From CAKAHY01 sp963522175 (GTDB lineage Bacteria > Bacillota > Clostridia > Lachnospirales > Lachnospiraceae): a stretch of 64,000 bases of DNA. The DNA lies in NCBI GenBank assembly GCA_963522175.1, contig CAUQXC010000002.1:1-64000 (forward strand), in the 5' to 3' direction. The notes beneath the pieces are model-generated. The model did not search any database. It had not been told where the DNA came from and was given only the letters and a program-made list of their open reading frames with translations. Shown in pieces: positions 35,283 through 43,675 of the stretch. Positions within the stretch are counted from its first letter, which is position 1. Every line of letters starts with the position of its first letter. The position numbers and the translations under genes were made by a program.

Positions 35283-35308
35283 GCTTAATAGTGAAGTAAA
35301 GAAAAAGC

Positions 35309-35358
35309 AGGCAACCAACTATTCGTTAAATGCGGATTTTGCGAATAGTTGGTTGCCT
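35309..35358 (-). terminator. perfect 17-bp hairpin, terminator of the LCP gene
   Basis: Bases 35309-35325 pair perfectly with 35342-35358 around a 16-base loop. On the minus strand it is followed by a T-rich run, so it fits termination of the LCP gene, though it lies 80 bp past its stop. It could also catch plus-strand transcripts. Confidence 0.75.
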
Positions 35359-35436
35359 ACCCCCTTTTATTGCCCTCTTACAGTTATTAGTCTAAAGTTA
35401 TAGCCTTTTTAGCTTACTGTATTTTTTATCCGGATT

Positions 35437-37218
35437 CTACTCCGTACTTACTCCCGGACCTTCTTCGGTAGTCTTAGTTTCCTTAGTAGGTGCCTGAGTT
35501 TTAGAGTTATTCTTATCAAAGGCCGGACCTGCGCCTGCATCATCCGAATTAGACTTATGAGGAGCTGCAGAGGATGTTTCGTGCTCATCATTTTCTTCAA
35601 CATCATTGATTATGCTTTCCTTCGTTTCACTTGCTTTAGTACTGTTTTTTTCTGTTTTACTTTCAGTGGTTTTGCTTTCAACGGATGTACTTTCGGAAGC
35701 TTTAGTGGTGCCGGTTTCTTCCTGTTTACTTTGACTTGGAGCAGCTTGTGTGCTGCCTTGATTTTCCGTTTGCTTTGTATTACCTTGCTTAGGTCTTTCT
35801 TTATCAACATTTACGTTGATTTCAGTATCGGCATCCCCGCCTATACCCGTATCCTTGATTATTTGATTACTGATACCGCTCAGCTGTGCACTAGGCACAT
35901 ACATAGTATTTTCACCGTATAAGAACTTATGCAAAGCTATAACGTTATTTTTTAGAGAAATAGGTATTACATAGTCTCTTTTATTAACTACCTTTGTAGT
36001 TTTTTCAAAAGGAAATCCTGTTGTTTTTCCCATACGGTAGTTGTTTATATTTTTTGCAAAAGGAACCATATCATCTATGGTAAGGCTTGTAGAAATTTGA
36101 GGTAATACGGTAACAAGTATCTGATTCAAAGTAAGGAAATCAGCCTTTTTAGCCTTTTCAAAGGCAAGAGATATAACTCTTCTTTGACGTTCGGTTCTGT
36201 TATAATCGGTATCCATAAGTCTGAGTCTGGCATAAGCAACAGCTTGAACACCATCCAAATGCTGCATTCCCGGACCTTTTAAATGTACGGAGCCTATACC
36301 TGTTGAGTTTACCGTTTCGGTTATAAAACCGTTTATATACTTAAACTCCGGTTCAGTAATCTCCAGATCCACTCCACCCAAAATATTGATAGTCTGTATA
36401 ACCGCTTTCCAGTTAAATGAGGCATAGTCGTCAATCTTTAAATCCAAGTTTCTTTCCAAAGCTCCTATGGCCTGCTCCGGTCCTCCTCTGAAATAAGCTT
36501 CATTTAGCTTATGGTAAGTACCTTTTCCGTCAATCTCCGTTATATTATCTCGGTATACGGAAACAAGGTCAATATCGCCTGTCTCTCTGTTGATACTTGC
36601 AATAATATTAACATCCGCCAAAGCATCTTTTTTAAGATTGCCGTTACGTGAATCTACACCGAATATAGCTACGGTATAATATCCCGTTTGCTTTGTATTT
36701 AAAAATAAAAAAGCTATATAAATACCTATGCCTAAAACACAAAGCAACAAAAGCTGCAAAAGTATAATACCTTTTTTCTTACGTTTTTTCTTACTTGAAG
36801 GATTGTTTTTGCTGTTTCCGGATTTTCCCATATATTCTTCATCACTTCGGCTCTTTTTTTGTTTACCGCGCTTTTCTTTCGGTCTTTCCTTAGGCGCTCT
36901 TTTGTTTACGTACTCCTGCTCCTCATAATTGGACGCATCATCCTCATCGTCGTAAAGCTCGTCATCATAGTAATTGTCATCGGCATCGTAGTATTCATCA
37001 TACTCGTCATAATCTTCTCTTCTTCTGAAATTAGGTACTTCTATCTCATCAAAGGAAGCTTGAGCTTTTGAGCCTCTGCGACTTTCCTTACGAACGTAAG
37101 CTCCGAGTCTTTCTTTTGTAAGCCTCTCCTCTTCTCTTATTCTTTTTAAACGTGCCAAATCGGCAATATAACGCCTCCTGTCGGCATCATTATCAAATTG
37201 CATATCATCTAAATTCAT
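35437..37218 (-). CDS. LytR-CpsA-Psr (LCP) family cell-wall glycopolymer ligase
   Basis: LCP enzymes move glycopolymers such as teichoic acids or capsule from lipid carriers to peptidoglycan outside the cell. The 593-residue product has a long cytoplasmic start (1-149) with a very acidic Asp/Tyr/Glu stretch at about 65-105 and a Lys/Arg-rich part before the single membrane segment (about 150-171). The LCP domain (about 175-400) shows FGVDSRNG, SVYRDN, KLNEAYFRGG, LGGVDL, LDGVQAVAYARLR and DYNRTERQRRVI, with the conserved arginines. The last 130 residues are a Ser/Thr/Lys/Glu-rich tail, probably wall-spanning. AAGGGAG precedes the ATG. The exact polymer is unknown. Confidence 0.92.
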   Translation of the reverse strand: MNLDDMQFDNDADRRRYIADLARLKRIREEERLTKERLGAYVRKESRRGSKAQASFDEIEVPNFRRREDYDEYDEYYDADDNYYDDELYDDEDDASNYEEQEYVNKRAPKERPKEKRGKQKKSRSDEEYMGKSGNSKNNPSSKKKRKKKGIILLQLLLLCVLGIGIYIAFLFLNTKQTGYYTVAIFGVDSRNGNLKKDALADVNIIASINRETGDIDLVSVYRDNITEIDGKGTYHKLNEAYFRGGPEQAIGALERNLDLKIDDYASFNWKAVIQTINILGGVDLEITEPEFKYINGFITETVNSTGIGSVHLKGPGMQHLDGVQAVAYARLRLMDTDYNRTERQRRVISLAFEKAKKADFLTLNQILVTVLPQISTSLTIDDMVPFAKNINNYRMGKTTGFPFEKTTKVVNKRDYVIPISLKNNVIALHKFLYGENTMYVPSAQLSGISNQIIKDTGIGGDADTEINVNVDKERPKQGNTKQTENQGSTQAAPSQSKQEETGTTKASESTSVESKTTESKTEKNSTKASETKESIINDVEENDEHETSSAAPHKSNSDDAGAGPAFDKNNSKTQAPTKETKTTEEGPGVSTE

Positions 37219-37311
37219 TGTGTAAACTCCCTTGTAATATACTTGTATAAATATAGCACAAAAGGATTAGATATTAAATAGTTTGAAAGCCTAAAATTTA
37301 TAAATACGGCT

Positions 37312-37641
37312 CTAAAAATTTTGTGCCTGTTCTAAAATTATATAGCTGCCGGTATACAAGATATCGGAAGTCAGATTATTTATCGTTTTCAATCGCTCTA
37401 TAAATTTTTTGTTACTGTAAGATGTATTGTTATACTTTTTGGCAAGTCCTTCCATCGTATCTCCATGTTCTATTTTAACGCTTATATAAACGGGAGCCGC
37501 TTTATTTGTATCTTCTCCCGCTCTGGAAATAAATTCTGATTTTCCAAGAAAAAAACCGATAAGAAACACAAGCAATAAAACAAAAAATAAATTCAATACT
37601 ATAGAACTTTTCCTTAGCTTCTTTTCTCTACTTACTTTCAT
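37312..37641 (-). CDS. LysM-domain membrane protein, YneA-like SOS division inhibitor candidate
   Basis: The 109-residue protein has a basic start, one membrane segment at about 16-32 and a C-terminal LysM domain (about 54-107: VKIEHGDTMEGLAKKYN...YIIL). This is the size and layout of Bacillus YneA, a division inhibitor made after DNA damage. It is divergently transcribed from lexA across a 189-bp region with LexA-box-like sequences, the same arrangement as yneA-lexA in Bacillus. Sequence identity cannot be measured here, so the role rests on architecture and context. Confidence 0.75.
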   Translation of the reverse strand: MKVSREKKLRKSSIVLNLFFVLLLVFLIGFFLGKSEFISRAGEDTNKAAPVYISVKIEHGDTMEGLAKKYNNTSYSNKKFIERLKTINNLTSDILYTGSYIILEQAQNF

Positions 37642-37729
37642 AATATACCTCCGAAAAAATATTCGTTAAAAACGTTTGTTCGCTATAAACTTATATTACA
37701 ATACATTTGTTCGGATGTCAATATTTTTT

Positions 37730-37743
37730 CGAATGAAAGTTCG
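37730..37743. promoter_or_regulatory. candidate LexA operator
   Basis: CGAATGAAAGTTCG matches the Gram-positive SOS box CGAACNNNNGTTCG with one change. It lies between the divergent yneA-like and lexA genes, just upstream of the lexA -35 element. Extra GTTCG half sites occur at about 37704 and 37762. Confidence 0.7.
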
Positions 37744-37751
37744 TTTTTTGT

Positions 37752-37780
37752 TTGCTTTTTTGTTCGAGGTATGCTATTAT
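37752..37780 (+). promoter_or_regulatory. promoter for lexA
   Basis: TTGCTT (37752-37757) and TATTAT (37775-37780) are 17 bp apart. A GTTCG half site lies within the spacer, so LexA could cover the promoter. Confidence 0.5.
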
Positions 37781-37830
37781 TATGTCATAATAAAATTTGA
37801 ATTTAACAATCTACCAAGGAGGTAAATTTT

Positions 37831-38445
37831 ATGTCAAAAGAAAGACTCACTGCCAAACAACAACAAATATTGGAAGTTATCAAAACAGCAATTTTGGAGC
37901 GCGGCTATCCGCCTTCTGTAAGAGAAATGTGCATGGCTGTCGGACTCAGCTCCACGTCTTCGGTTCATGCTCACCTTGAAGCTCTTGAAAAAAAAGGATA
38001 TATTAAAAAGGACCCTGCAAAACCGAGAACTATAGAGGTTATGGACGATACCTTCAATCTTAACAGACGAGAGATAGTAAACATTCCTTTGCTTGGAGAT
38101 GTTGCTGCGGGTGAACCTATTTTTGCCGCTGAAAACATCAGCAATTATTATCCTATGCCTGTTGACATGCTGCCTAATTCAGAAACCTTTATGCTTAATG
38201 TAAAAGGTGATTCTATGATAAACGCCGGGATTTTTAATGGAGATAAGATACTTGTGGCAAAACAGAATACAGCCGAAAACGGTGAAATCGTTGTAGCTAT
38301 GGTAGATGACAGTGCTACAGTTAAAAGATTTTATAAGGAGAAAGGGCATTTCAGGCTCAAACCTGAAAATGACGCTATGGATGATATTATTGTAAAAGAT
38401 CTTGAGATACTCGGAAAAGTTATCGGTCTTCTTAGAATGATGTAA
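37831..38445 (+). CDS. lexA: SOS transcriptional repressor LexA
   Basis: LexA represses DNA damage genes until RecA filaments trigger its self-cleavage. The 204-residue product has an N-terminal winged helix (LTAKQQQILEVIKTAI...YPPSVREMCMAVGLSS), the cleavage site Ala93-Gly94 in DVAAGEPIF, and the catalytic pair Ser128 (GDSMI) and Lys165 (ATVKRF). AAGGAGG precedes the ATG. The nearby operator suggests autoregulation along with the divergent LysM gene. Confidence 0.97.
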   Translation: MSKERLTAKQQQILEVIKTAILERGYPPSVREMCMAVGLSSTSSVHAHLEALEKKGYIKKDPAKPRTIEVMDDTFNLNRREIVNIPLLGDVAAGEPIFAAENISNYYPMPVDMLPNSETFMLNVKGDSMINAGIFNGDKILVAKQNTAENGEIVVAMVDDSATVKRFYKEKGHFRLKPENDAMDDIIVKDLEILGKVIGLLRMM

Positions 38446-38515
38446 TCTTATATCCTTAAAAGAAAAAGGTACCTCTCATATTTGAGGGCATCTTTCTTAA
38501 TAGTAAATTTATATA

Positions 38516-38544
38516 TTAAGGGGCGTAACTTGTACACCCCTTAA
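38516..38544. terminator. hairpin between convergent lexA and ABC exporter genes
   Basis: Bases 38516-38527 pair with 38533-38544 with one mismatch, near another weak hairpin at 38464-38496. Together they likely end transcription from both sides. Confidence 0.6.
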
Positions 38545-38593
38545 TAGTCTTTTACTGTCCATAATATCCTTCCGGTAAACTTTTAATAAGCTT

Positions 38594-40318
38594 CTACCGC
38601 ATATTTGATTTTTCAAGCATGGTCCTATAAAATTTTGAGCTTTTACAAAGTTCGGCATCCGTGCCTTCAGCCTCTATTTTTCCGGCATTTAATAAAACAA
38701 TTTTATTTGCATTTCTTATGGTTCTGAGCCTATGAGCAATTACTATAACTGTTTTTTCTTTTATAAGTTCGGATAAAGCCTCTTTAATAAGACTTTCATT
38801 TTCAACATCAAGAGATGCCGTTGCTTCATCAAGCAATATAATAGGTGCATCTTTCAGTATAGCCCTTGCTATTGATATCCTTTGTCTTTCTCCACCGGAT
38901 AGTCTTTGACCGTTTTCGCCTATTATCGTATCTATTCCCTCCGGCATTTTATTTATAAAGTCATAACACCTTGCTATCTCGGCAGCCCTTACTATTTCCT
39001 CATCCGTAGCATCCTTTTTGCCGATTTTTATATTATCCTTTATACTTGAATTAAAAAGAATAACATCCTGAAAGACTATAGAGAAGTTCTTAAGCAAAGT
39101 TTCCGGATCCACCTTACTTATATCCTCTCCACCTATTAAAATTTCCCCTCTGTTTATATCCCAAAATCTTGCGGCAAGCTTGGCAAGTGTTGTTTTTCCG
39201 CTTCCGCTCGAACCTATCAAGGCTGTAATTTCACCTTGCTTTGCAACAAAACTCACTCCGTTTATTACAGAATAATCATCATATCCAAAATATACATCTT
39301 TAAATTCAATATCATAATGTTTATTATCCATAATCCTCTTACCTTCCTGAACGGGCATAGTTTTTATTTCTTTTATCCTTCCGACCACAGCATCAAGCAT
39401 CACTATCATAGACATAAAAGTTACTATTCCCTCTATAGGAAGATAAATACTTGTTGTCAACATTAAAAATGCAATATAAACCGATATACTTATCTCGCCT
39501 GCAATAAGCATGTTTACACCGGTAACTGCAACACTTATAATGCCCAGCTTTAAAATTGCTGTAGCTATCCCTACAAGTAAACCGGCAAAGATTTCTCCCT
39601 TTGTTTTCTGTTTTGTAGATATATTAAGTTTTTTAAAAAAATCATTCAGCATTCTCTCCTCTAAATTATAGGATTTTATTTGCTCTATTTGTTCAATCTT
39701 TTCCTGTAAATCATCGAATACCTTACGGTTATCATCTATCCAACTTTGTACGGTTTTTTTCTGACTTTCTCTTGATAAATATATTATTAAAAGTGAAATA
39801 GGAATTACCCACAGCGCCGCAAAAGCCAACTTCGGATTATAAATAATAAGCATCAATGCAATGATACTTGTAGAGACGGCAGTTGAATATATTTGAGGAA
39901 CGGCATGAGAAAATATCGTTTCATATAAGTTCATATCATTCATCATGGTTTCCGCAAGACCTGCCAAATCTCTTTTTCCAAAGTAAGACAGAGGCAATTT
40001 TTTCAATCTTTCCGCCAATTCAATTCTTGAATTGGCACTTTCATTGTAAACATTTGTATAGAGGCGTATATAATCCCATCTTGCAATTAGAAACATTATC
40101 ATCATCATTACTATAATTAATACGATATAATGAAGTAGAGTAAAATTATAACTTTCTTTTCCCTGTAAAACGTCTATATATTGGAATAAAAATATAAAAG
40201 CAATCATTGGTGAAAATAATTTTGTCAAATTAACAAAGATGTGTGAGAAAATTGCTTTTTTTAAATTAATTGCTCCTTTTTTTGACATAGCATATCGTTT
40301 CATAAAATAAGAAACCAT
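38594..40318 (-). CDS. ABC exporter, ATP-binding/permease half (second subunit)
   Basis: The 574-residue half-transporter has six membrane segments in about 20-290 and a nucleotide-binding domain from about 335. Motifs are Walker A GSSGSGKTT, Q-loop FQDVILF, signature LSGGERQR, Walker B ILLDEATASLD and H-loop IAHRL, all intact. The start follows GGAGGT, 3 bp after the partner gene at 40322-42079; the pair probably forms a heterodimer. The substrate is unknown. The divergent AraC-type regulator suggests induction by a small molecule, and similar pairs are found for siderophores, peptides and drugs. Confidence 0.9.
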   Translation of the reverse strand: MVSYFMKRYAMSKKGAINLKKAIFSHIFVNLTKLFSPMIAFIFLFQYIDVLQGKESYNFTLLHYIVLIIVMMMIMFLIARWDYIRLYTNVYNESANSRIELAERLKKLPLSYFGKRDLAGLAETMMNDMNLYETIFSHAVPQIYSTAVSTSIIALMLIIYNPKLAFAALWVIPISLLIIYLSRESQKKTVQSWIDDNRKVFDDLQEKIEQIEQIKSYNLEERMLNDFFKKLNISTKQKTKGEIFAGLLVGIATAILKLGIISVAVTGVNMLIAGEISISVYIAFLMLTTSIYLPIEGIVTFMSMIVMLDAVVGRIKEIKTMPVQEGKRIMDNKHYDIEFKDVYFGYDDYSVINGVSFVAKQGEITALIGSSGSGKTTLAKLAARFWDINRGEILIGGEDISKVDPETLLKNFSIVFQDVILFNSSIKDNIKIGKKDATDEEIVRAAEIARCYDFINKMPEGIDTIIGENGQRLSGGERQRISIARAILKDAPIILLDEATASLDVENESLIKEALSELIKEKTVIVIAHRLRTIRNANKIVLLNAGKIEAEGTDAELCKSSKFYRTMLEKSNMR

Positions 40319-40321
40319 ATA

Positions 40322-42079
40322 TTAACCTCCAATCTTCCAATTTACGGATTTTTGATATTGATCCCAAAGCTTTTTATAATATCCGTTTGCCGCTATCAAA
40401 TCCGAATGCTTGCCTTCCTCTACAATTCTGCCTTTATCCATTACAAGTATCCTGTCTGCATCTATTACGGTAGATAATCTGTGGGCAATCATTAATGTTG
40501 TCTTATTCTTTGACAGCTTCTTAAAAGCATCTTGAATCAAATGCTCATTTTCCGGATCGGTAAAAGCCGTAGCTTCATCTAAAATAATAATATCCGCATC
40601 CTTCAGAAATGCTCTTGCTATAGAAAGTCTTTGAGCTTCTCCGCCGGAAAAATATGTGCCTCCGGTTCCGTAAACTGTATTAAGTCCGTTTTTCAAACCG
40701 TCAATTATCTCCTTGGAGCCTGAATTAATCAAAGCGTTATCTATATTTTCCTCTGTCGCATCGGGCTTTCCTATTAAAAGATTATCCCGTAAGCTCATTT
40801 TAAACAGCTTTGAATTTTGAAAAACAAAAGCAATTTTTTTCATTAAAGCTTCTTTTTCAAAGTCTTTTATATTAATTCCGCCTATAAAAATCTTACCTGA
40901 TTTAATATCATAAAATCTTGCCGCAAGCCTTGCAACGGTGGTTTTTCCGCTGCCGGACATGCCGACTAAAGCAACTCGCTCGCCTTTATTTACTTTAAAG
41001 GAAATGTTGTGAAGAACATTTTCTTTGCCATAAGAAAAGCTTACATTATTAAATTCTATGCCTTTATCTGAACTTGTCTTATCTCCATAAATAAAATCAT
41101 CATAGTTAAGCATATTTTCTATTTTATCCAAGGCAAGCTCCGCAAAATATCCAAATTGTGTAATAGCAGCCGTTCTCATAATAAAAACGGAAAATGCCGG
41201 TCCTATTAAAAGATAAATAACAGAATCCGCAAGTATATGAGACAAATCACCCTTAAATTTTAATAACAATAAGGCTACAGGTACTAGGAAAAATGCCGTC
41301 GATGTGGAAATCGTCTCAAACCATGACATTTTATTCGTATAACTCATAGTTAGCCTAAGTACAATATCTTTTATTTTAATGATTAGTAAGTATAATTTAT
41401 CAAAGCTTTCAACACTTTGTGCAAAGGTTTTTACCACAGGGATTCCCCGGACATATTCCACGGTTTGAGAAGACAAGTCGGAAAGCCCGGCATAATACTC
41501 ATCTTTCATTTTCTTAGCCTCAGGTGTCATCATAGCCGACATTAATATGATACCTATAACCATCGGTATCATACTCGCAAGCCCTAATTTCCAATTAAAT
41601 ATAAAGAAAAATACAAGCAGAACTATAGGTGATATAATTGTCATCGCCATATCGGGAAGCTGATGTGCTAAAAAGGAATGAGTTTCAAACGCTCCGGATA
41701 CAATTACGTTTCTTATTCTTCCGCTTTCTTTGTCATCAAAATAGCCTAAAGGCTTATTTATCAGCTTTTTCACCGAAGTTTTGATAATATTGTCTTCCAC
41801 TTCAAATGCAAAAATATGTGATAAAATTAGACCTATAAGGTATATAAATAAACCTGAACCGGCAAATATAGCGGCATAGATCGAGTTTTCTCTTACATAG
41901 GTAAAATCCGTCATTTCATGCAATATCAGATTATTTATAATCTTATGGATAAAAACCATAGGCATTAAGATCATAATACCCGAAAGAGCGGACATAAACA
42001 TAGCAATATAAAGCAAAGCACTTTTTTTACCTGCATAAGGTATCAGTCTTTTAAGTATTGATTCTTTCTTGTTTTTCAA
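40322..42079 (-). CDS. ABC exporter, ATP-binding/permease half (first subunit)
   Basis: The 585-residue half-transporter has six membrane segments up to about 305 and a nucleotide-binding domain from about 345 with GMSGSGKTTVARLAARF, FQNSKLF, SGGEAQRLSIARAFL, ILDEATAFTDPENE and AHRLS. The signature reads FSGGEAQR and Walker B is followed by AFTD instead of ASLD, a slight departure that may mean unequal ATP sites in the heterodimer. The start codon is TTG, with AGGAGG nine bases upstream. Together with the gene that follows it is probably controlled by the AraC-type regulator transcribed the other way. Confidence 0.9.
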   Translation of the reverse strand: MKNKKESILKRLIPYAGKKSALLYIAMFMSALSGIMILMPMVFIHKIINNLILHEMTDFTYVRENSIYAAIFAGSGLFIYLIGLILSHIFAFEVEDNIIKTSVKKLINKPLGYFDDKESGRIRNVIVSGAFETHSFLAHQLPDMAMTIISPIVLLVFFFIFNWKLGLASMIPMVIGIILMSAMMTPEAKKMKDEYYAGLSDLSSQTVEYVRGIPVVKTFAQSVESFDKLYLLIIKIKDIVLRLTMSYTNKMSWFETISTSTAFFLVPVALLLLKFKGDLSHILADSVIYLLIGPAFSVFIMRTAAITQFGYFAELALDKIENMLNYDDFIYGDKTSSDKGIEFNNVSFSYGKENVLHNISFKVNKGERVALVGMSGSGKTTVARLAARFYDIKSGKIFIGGINIKDFEKEALMKKIAFVFQNSKLFKMSLRDNLLIGKPDATEENIDNALINSGSKEIIDGLKNGLNTVYGTGGTYFSGGEAQRLSIARAFLKDADIIILDEATAFTDPENEHLIQDAFKKLSKNKTTLMIAHRLSTVIDADRILVMDKGRIVEEGKHSDLIAANGYYKKLWDQYQKSVNWKIGG

Positions 42080-42303
42080 TGAACAGTTCCTCCTTTTATT
42101 TATTAAATGAGCTGTATAATTATCCTGTTTAGACTTATAATATAAATTATACTATAAGTTATTTTTGGTATACAGTAGTTCAATGCTTGTTTTCACATTT
42201 AATTAATTATATAATAAACGAAAAGTTCATTCAATTAGGTAACACTAACTATGTCTATTCAGCATAATGTCTGTTCGGGCTAAAAATATAAATGGAGGTA
42301 TGT

Positions 42304-43272
42304 ATGAGCGATTTTTATAATTTTGTGAAGAATTTTTTTTCTACAAACGAATGTACCGAGAATACCAAATACTCCTCGGCAGGACATACATTCCTCTTTA
42401 ATACCGATGATGCCCAAGGCATATATTGGTTTTATGAAGGTAAAGATTTTACAATTGATATTCATGATGTATTCATAAAAAAAGAAATTATCCACACAAG
42501 CTTTTCAGGCTTGGATAATTTCTATTCCTTTTACTCATCCTATTTAGTTACGGCAAACGGAGAAAGCTTTAATCCCTATCAAAACCTTTCTTCAAACTCA
42601 CTTTATGTTATAAATACAAATAATTCTAAAAACTATAGATTTATACTGCATAAAAACTCGCCCTATCTTGGAATAGGTATAAATTTTAAACAAGCTATGA
42701 TAGATGAATGTCTATCATCCTATAAGAACAAAGTTTGTGACTATGAAAGTCTGTTTTTCAGAACAAGTACAATTATAAACAAACCTTTGGAAAGAATTGC
42801 TAAAGATATACTTAACTGTAAAATGGTCTCTCCCGCCGCCGAAATATTTTTTGAGTCTAAAGCAAAGGAATGGCTTAGTATAACGATAGACTCATTCTTA
42901 AATAAGTACAGCAATCCTATATCTATCGCCGATGATGAAGCTTTGAAAATTGTTGCCGATTATATAGATGATCATTATGCAACCGCAATCTCACAAAAAA
43001 CCTTAGAAAAGATATCCACAATGAGCGGTACAAAGCTAAAAAAATTATTCAAACAAAAATATCAATGCACGATTACCGAATATACTCAAAGACGTAGAAT
43101 GAATATGGCGGAAATTCTTCTCCTGAACTCTTCACTTAAAATTCAGGATATAGCCGGAGCCGTAGGATACTCAGCTCACAGCAAGTTCAGCACATGTTTT
43201 AAAAAATACAAAGGTATGTACCCCAAGGATATAAAAAAATATAAGTCCCAAATTTACATTCACCGGAAATAA
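42304..43272 (+). CDS. AraC-family transcriptional regulator
   Basis: The 322-residue protein has an N-terminal domain of about 210 residues with no recognised ligand fold signature, and a C-terminal AraC DNA-binding domain with two helix-turn-helix units (ISTMSGTKLKKLFKQKY and IAGAVGYSAHSKFSTCFKKY). The start at 42304 follows GGAGGT; the upstream ATG at 42292 overlaps that box. It is divergent from the ABC exporter pair, so local control of that operon is likely. The C-terminal GYSAHSKFSTCFKKYKGMYPKD is close to regulators of siderophore-type loci, but that is only a hint. Confidence 0.9.
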   Translation: MSDFYNFVKNFFSTNECTENTKYSSAGHTFLFNTDDAQGIYWFYEGKDFTIDIHDVFIKKEIIHTSFSGLDNFYSFYSSYLVTANGESFNPYQNLSSNSLYVINTNNSKNYRFILHKNSPYLGIGINFKQAMIDECLSSYKNKVCDYESLFFRTSTIINKPLERIAKDILNCKMVSPAAEIFFESKAKEWLSITIDSFLNKYSNPISIADDEALKIVADYIDDHYATAISQKTLEKISTMSGTKLKKLFKQKYQCTITEYTQRRRMNMAEILLLNSSLKIQDIAGAVGYSAHSKFSTCFKKYKGMYPKDIKKYKSQIYIHRK

Positions 43273-43282
43273 ACTGAGCAAA

Positions 43283-43320
43283 AAAGAGGTGCCGGCCGGT
43301 TAAGCGGACAGCACCTCTTT
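43283..43320. terminator. bidirectional terminator between the araC-type gene and rsfS
   Basis: A perfect 10-bp stem (43283-43292 with 43311-43320) has A-rich sequence on the left and T-rich sequence on the right, between convergent genes. Confidence 0.85.
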
Positions 43321-43333
43321 GCGTTTGAATTTT

Positions 43334-43675
43334 TTATAAATCTTCTATTATTTTTCCGTCCGTCCAGATTCTTTCCAGATCATAGAACAATCTCTCATCC
43401 TTATCGAAAAGATGTATAACAAGGTCGCCGTAATCAAGTAAAAGCCATGTAGCGTTTCTGTTTCCTTCGACCTGCTTTATATGAACGCCCTCTTTAGCAA
43501 GCCTGTCTCTGACCTCATCACTTATCGCCTGCAACTGATTTTGATTCGCCGCACTTGCAATAATGAAGTAATCCGCAATAACGCTGACTTTGCTTATGTC
43601 TATTACTTTAATATTTTCGCCTTTTTTTTCATCAATAACATCATAAGCTATCTTTGCCATTTCTCTACTTGTCAT
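43334..43675 (-). CDS. rsfS: ribosomal silencing factor RsfS
   Basis: RsfS binds L14 and blocks joining of the ribosomal subunits when nutrients are scarce. The 113-residue product has the family core KVSVIADYFIIASAANQNQLQAI and EGNRNATWLLLDYGDLVIHLF. It overlaps the end of the nadD-yqeK fusion by 11 bp; a later in-frame Met (residue 6) is an alternative start. It is the last gene of the rplU-to-rsfS series. Confidence 0.93.
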   Translation of the reverse strand: MTSREMAKIAYDVIDEKKGENIKVIDISKVSVIADYFIIASAANQNQLQAISDEVRDRLAKEGVHIKQVEGNRNATWLLLDYGDLVIHLFDKDERLFYDLERIWTDGKIIEDL

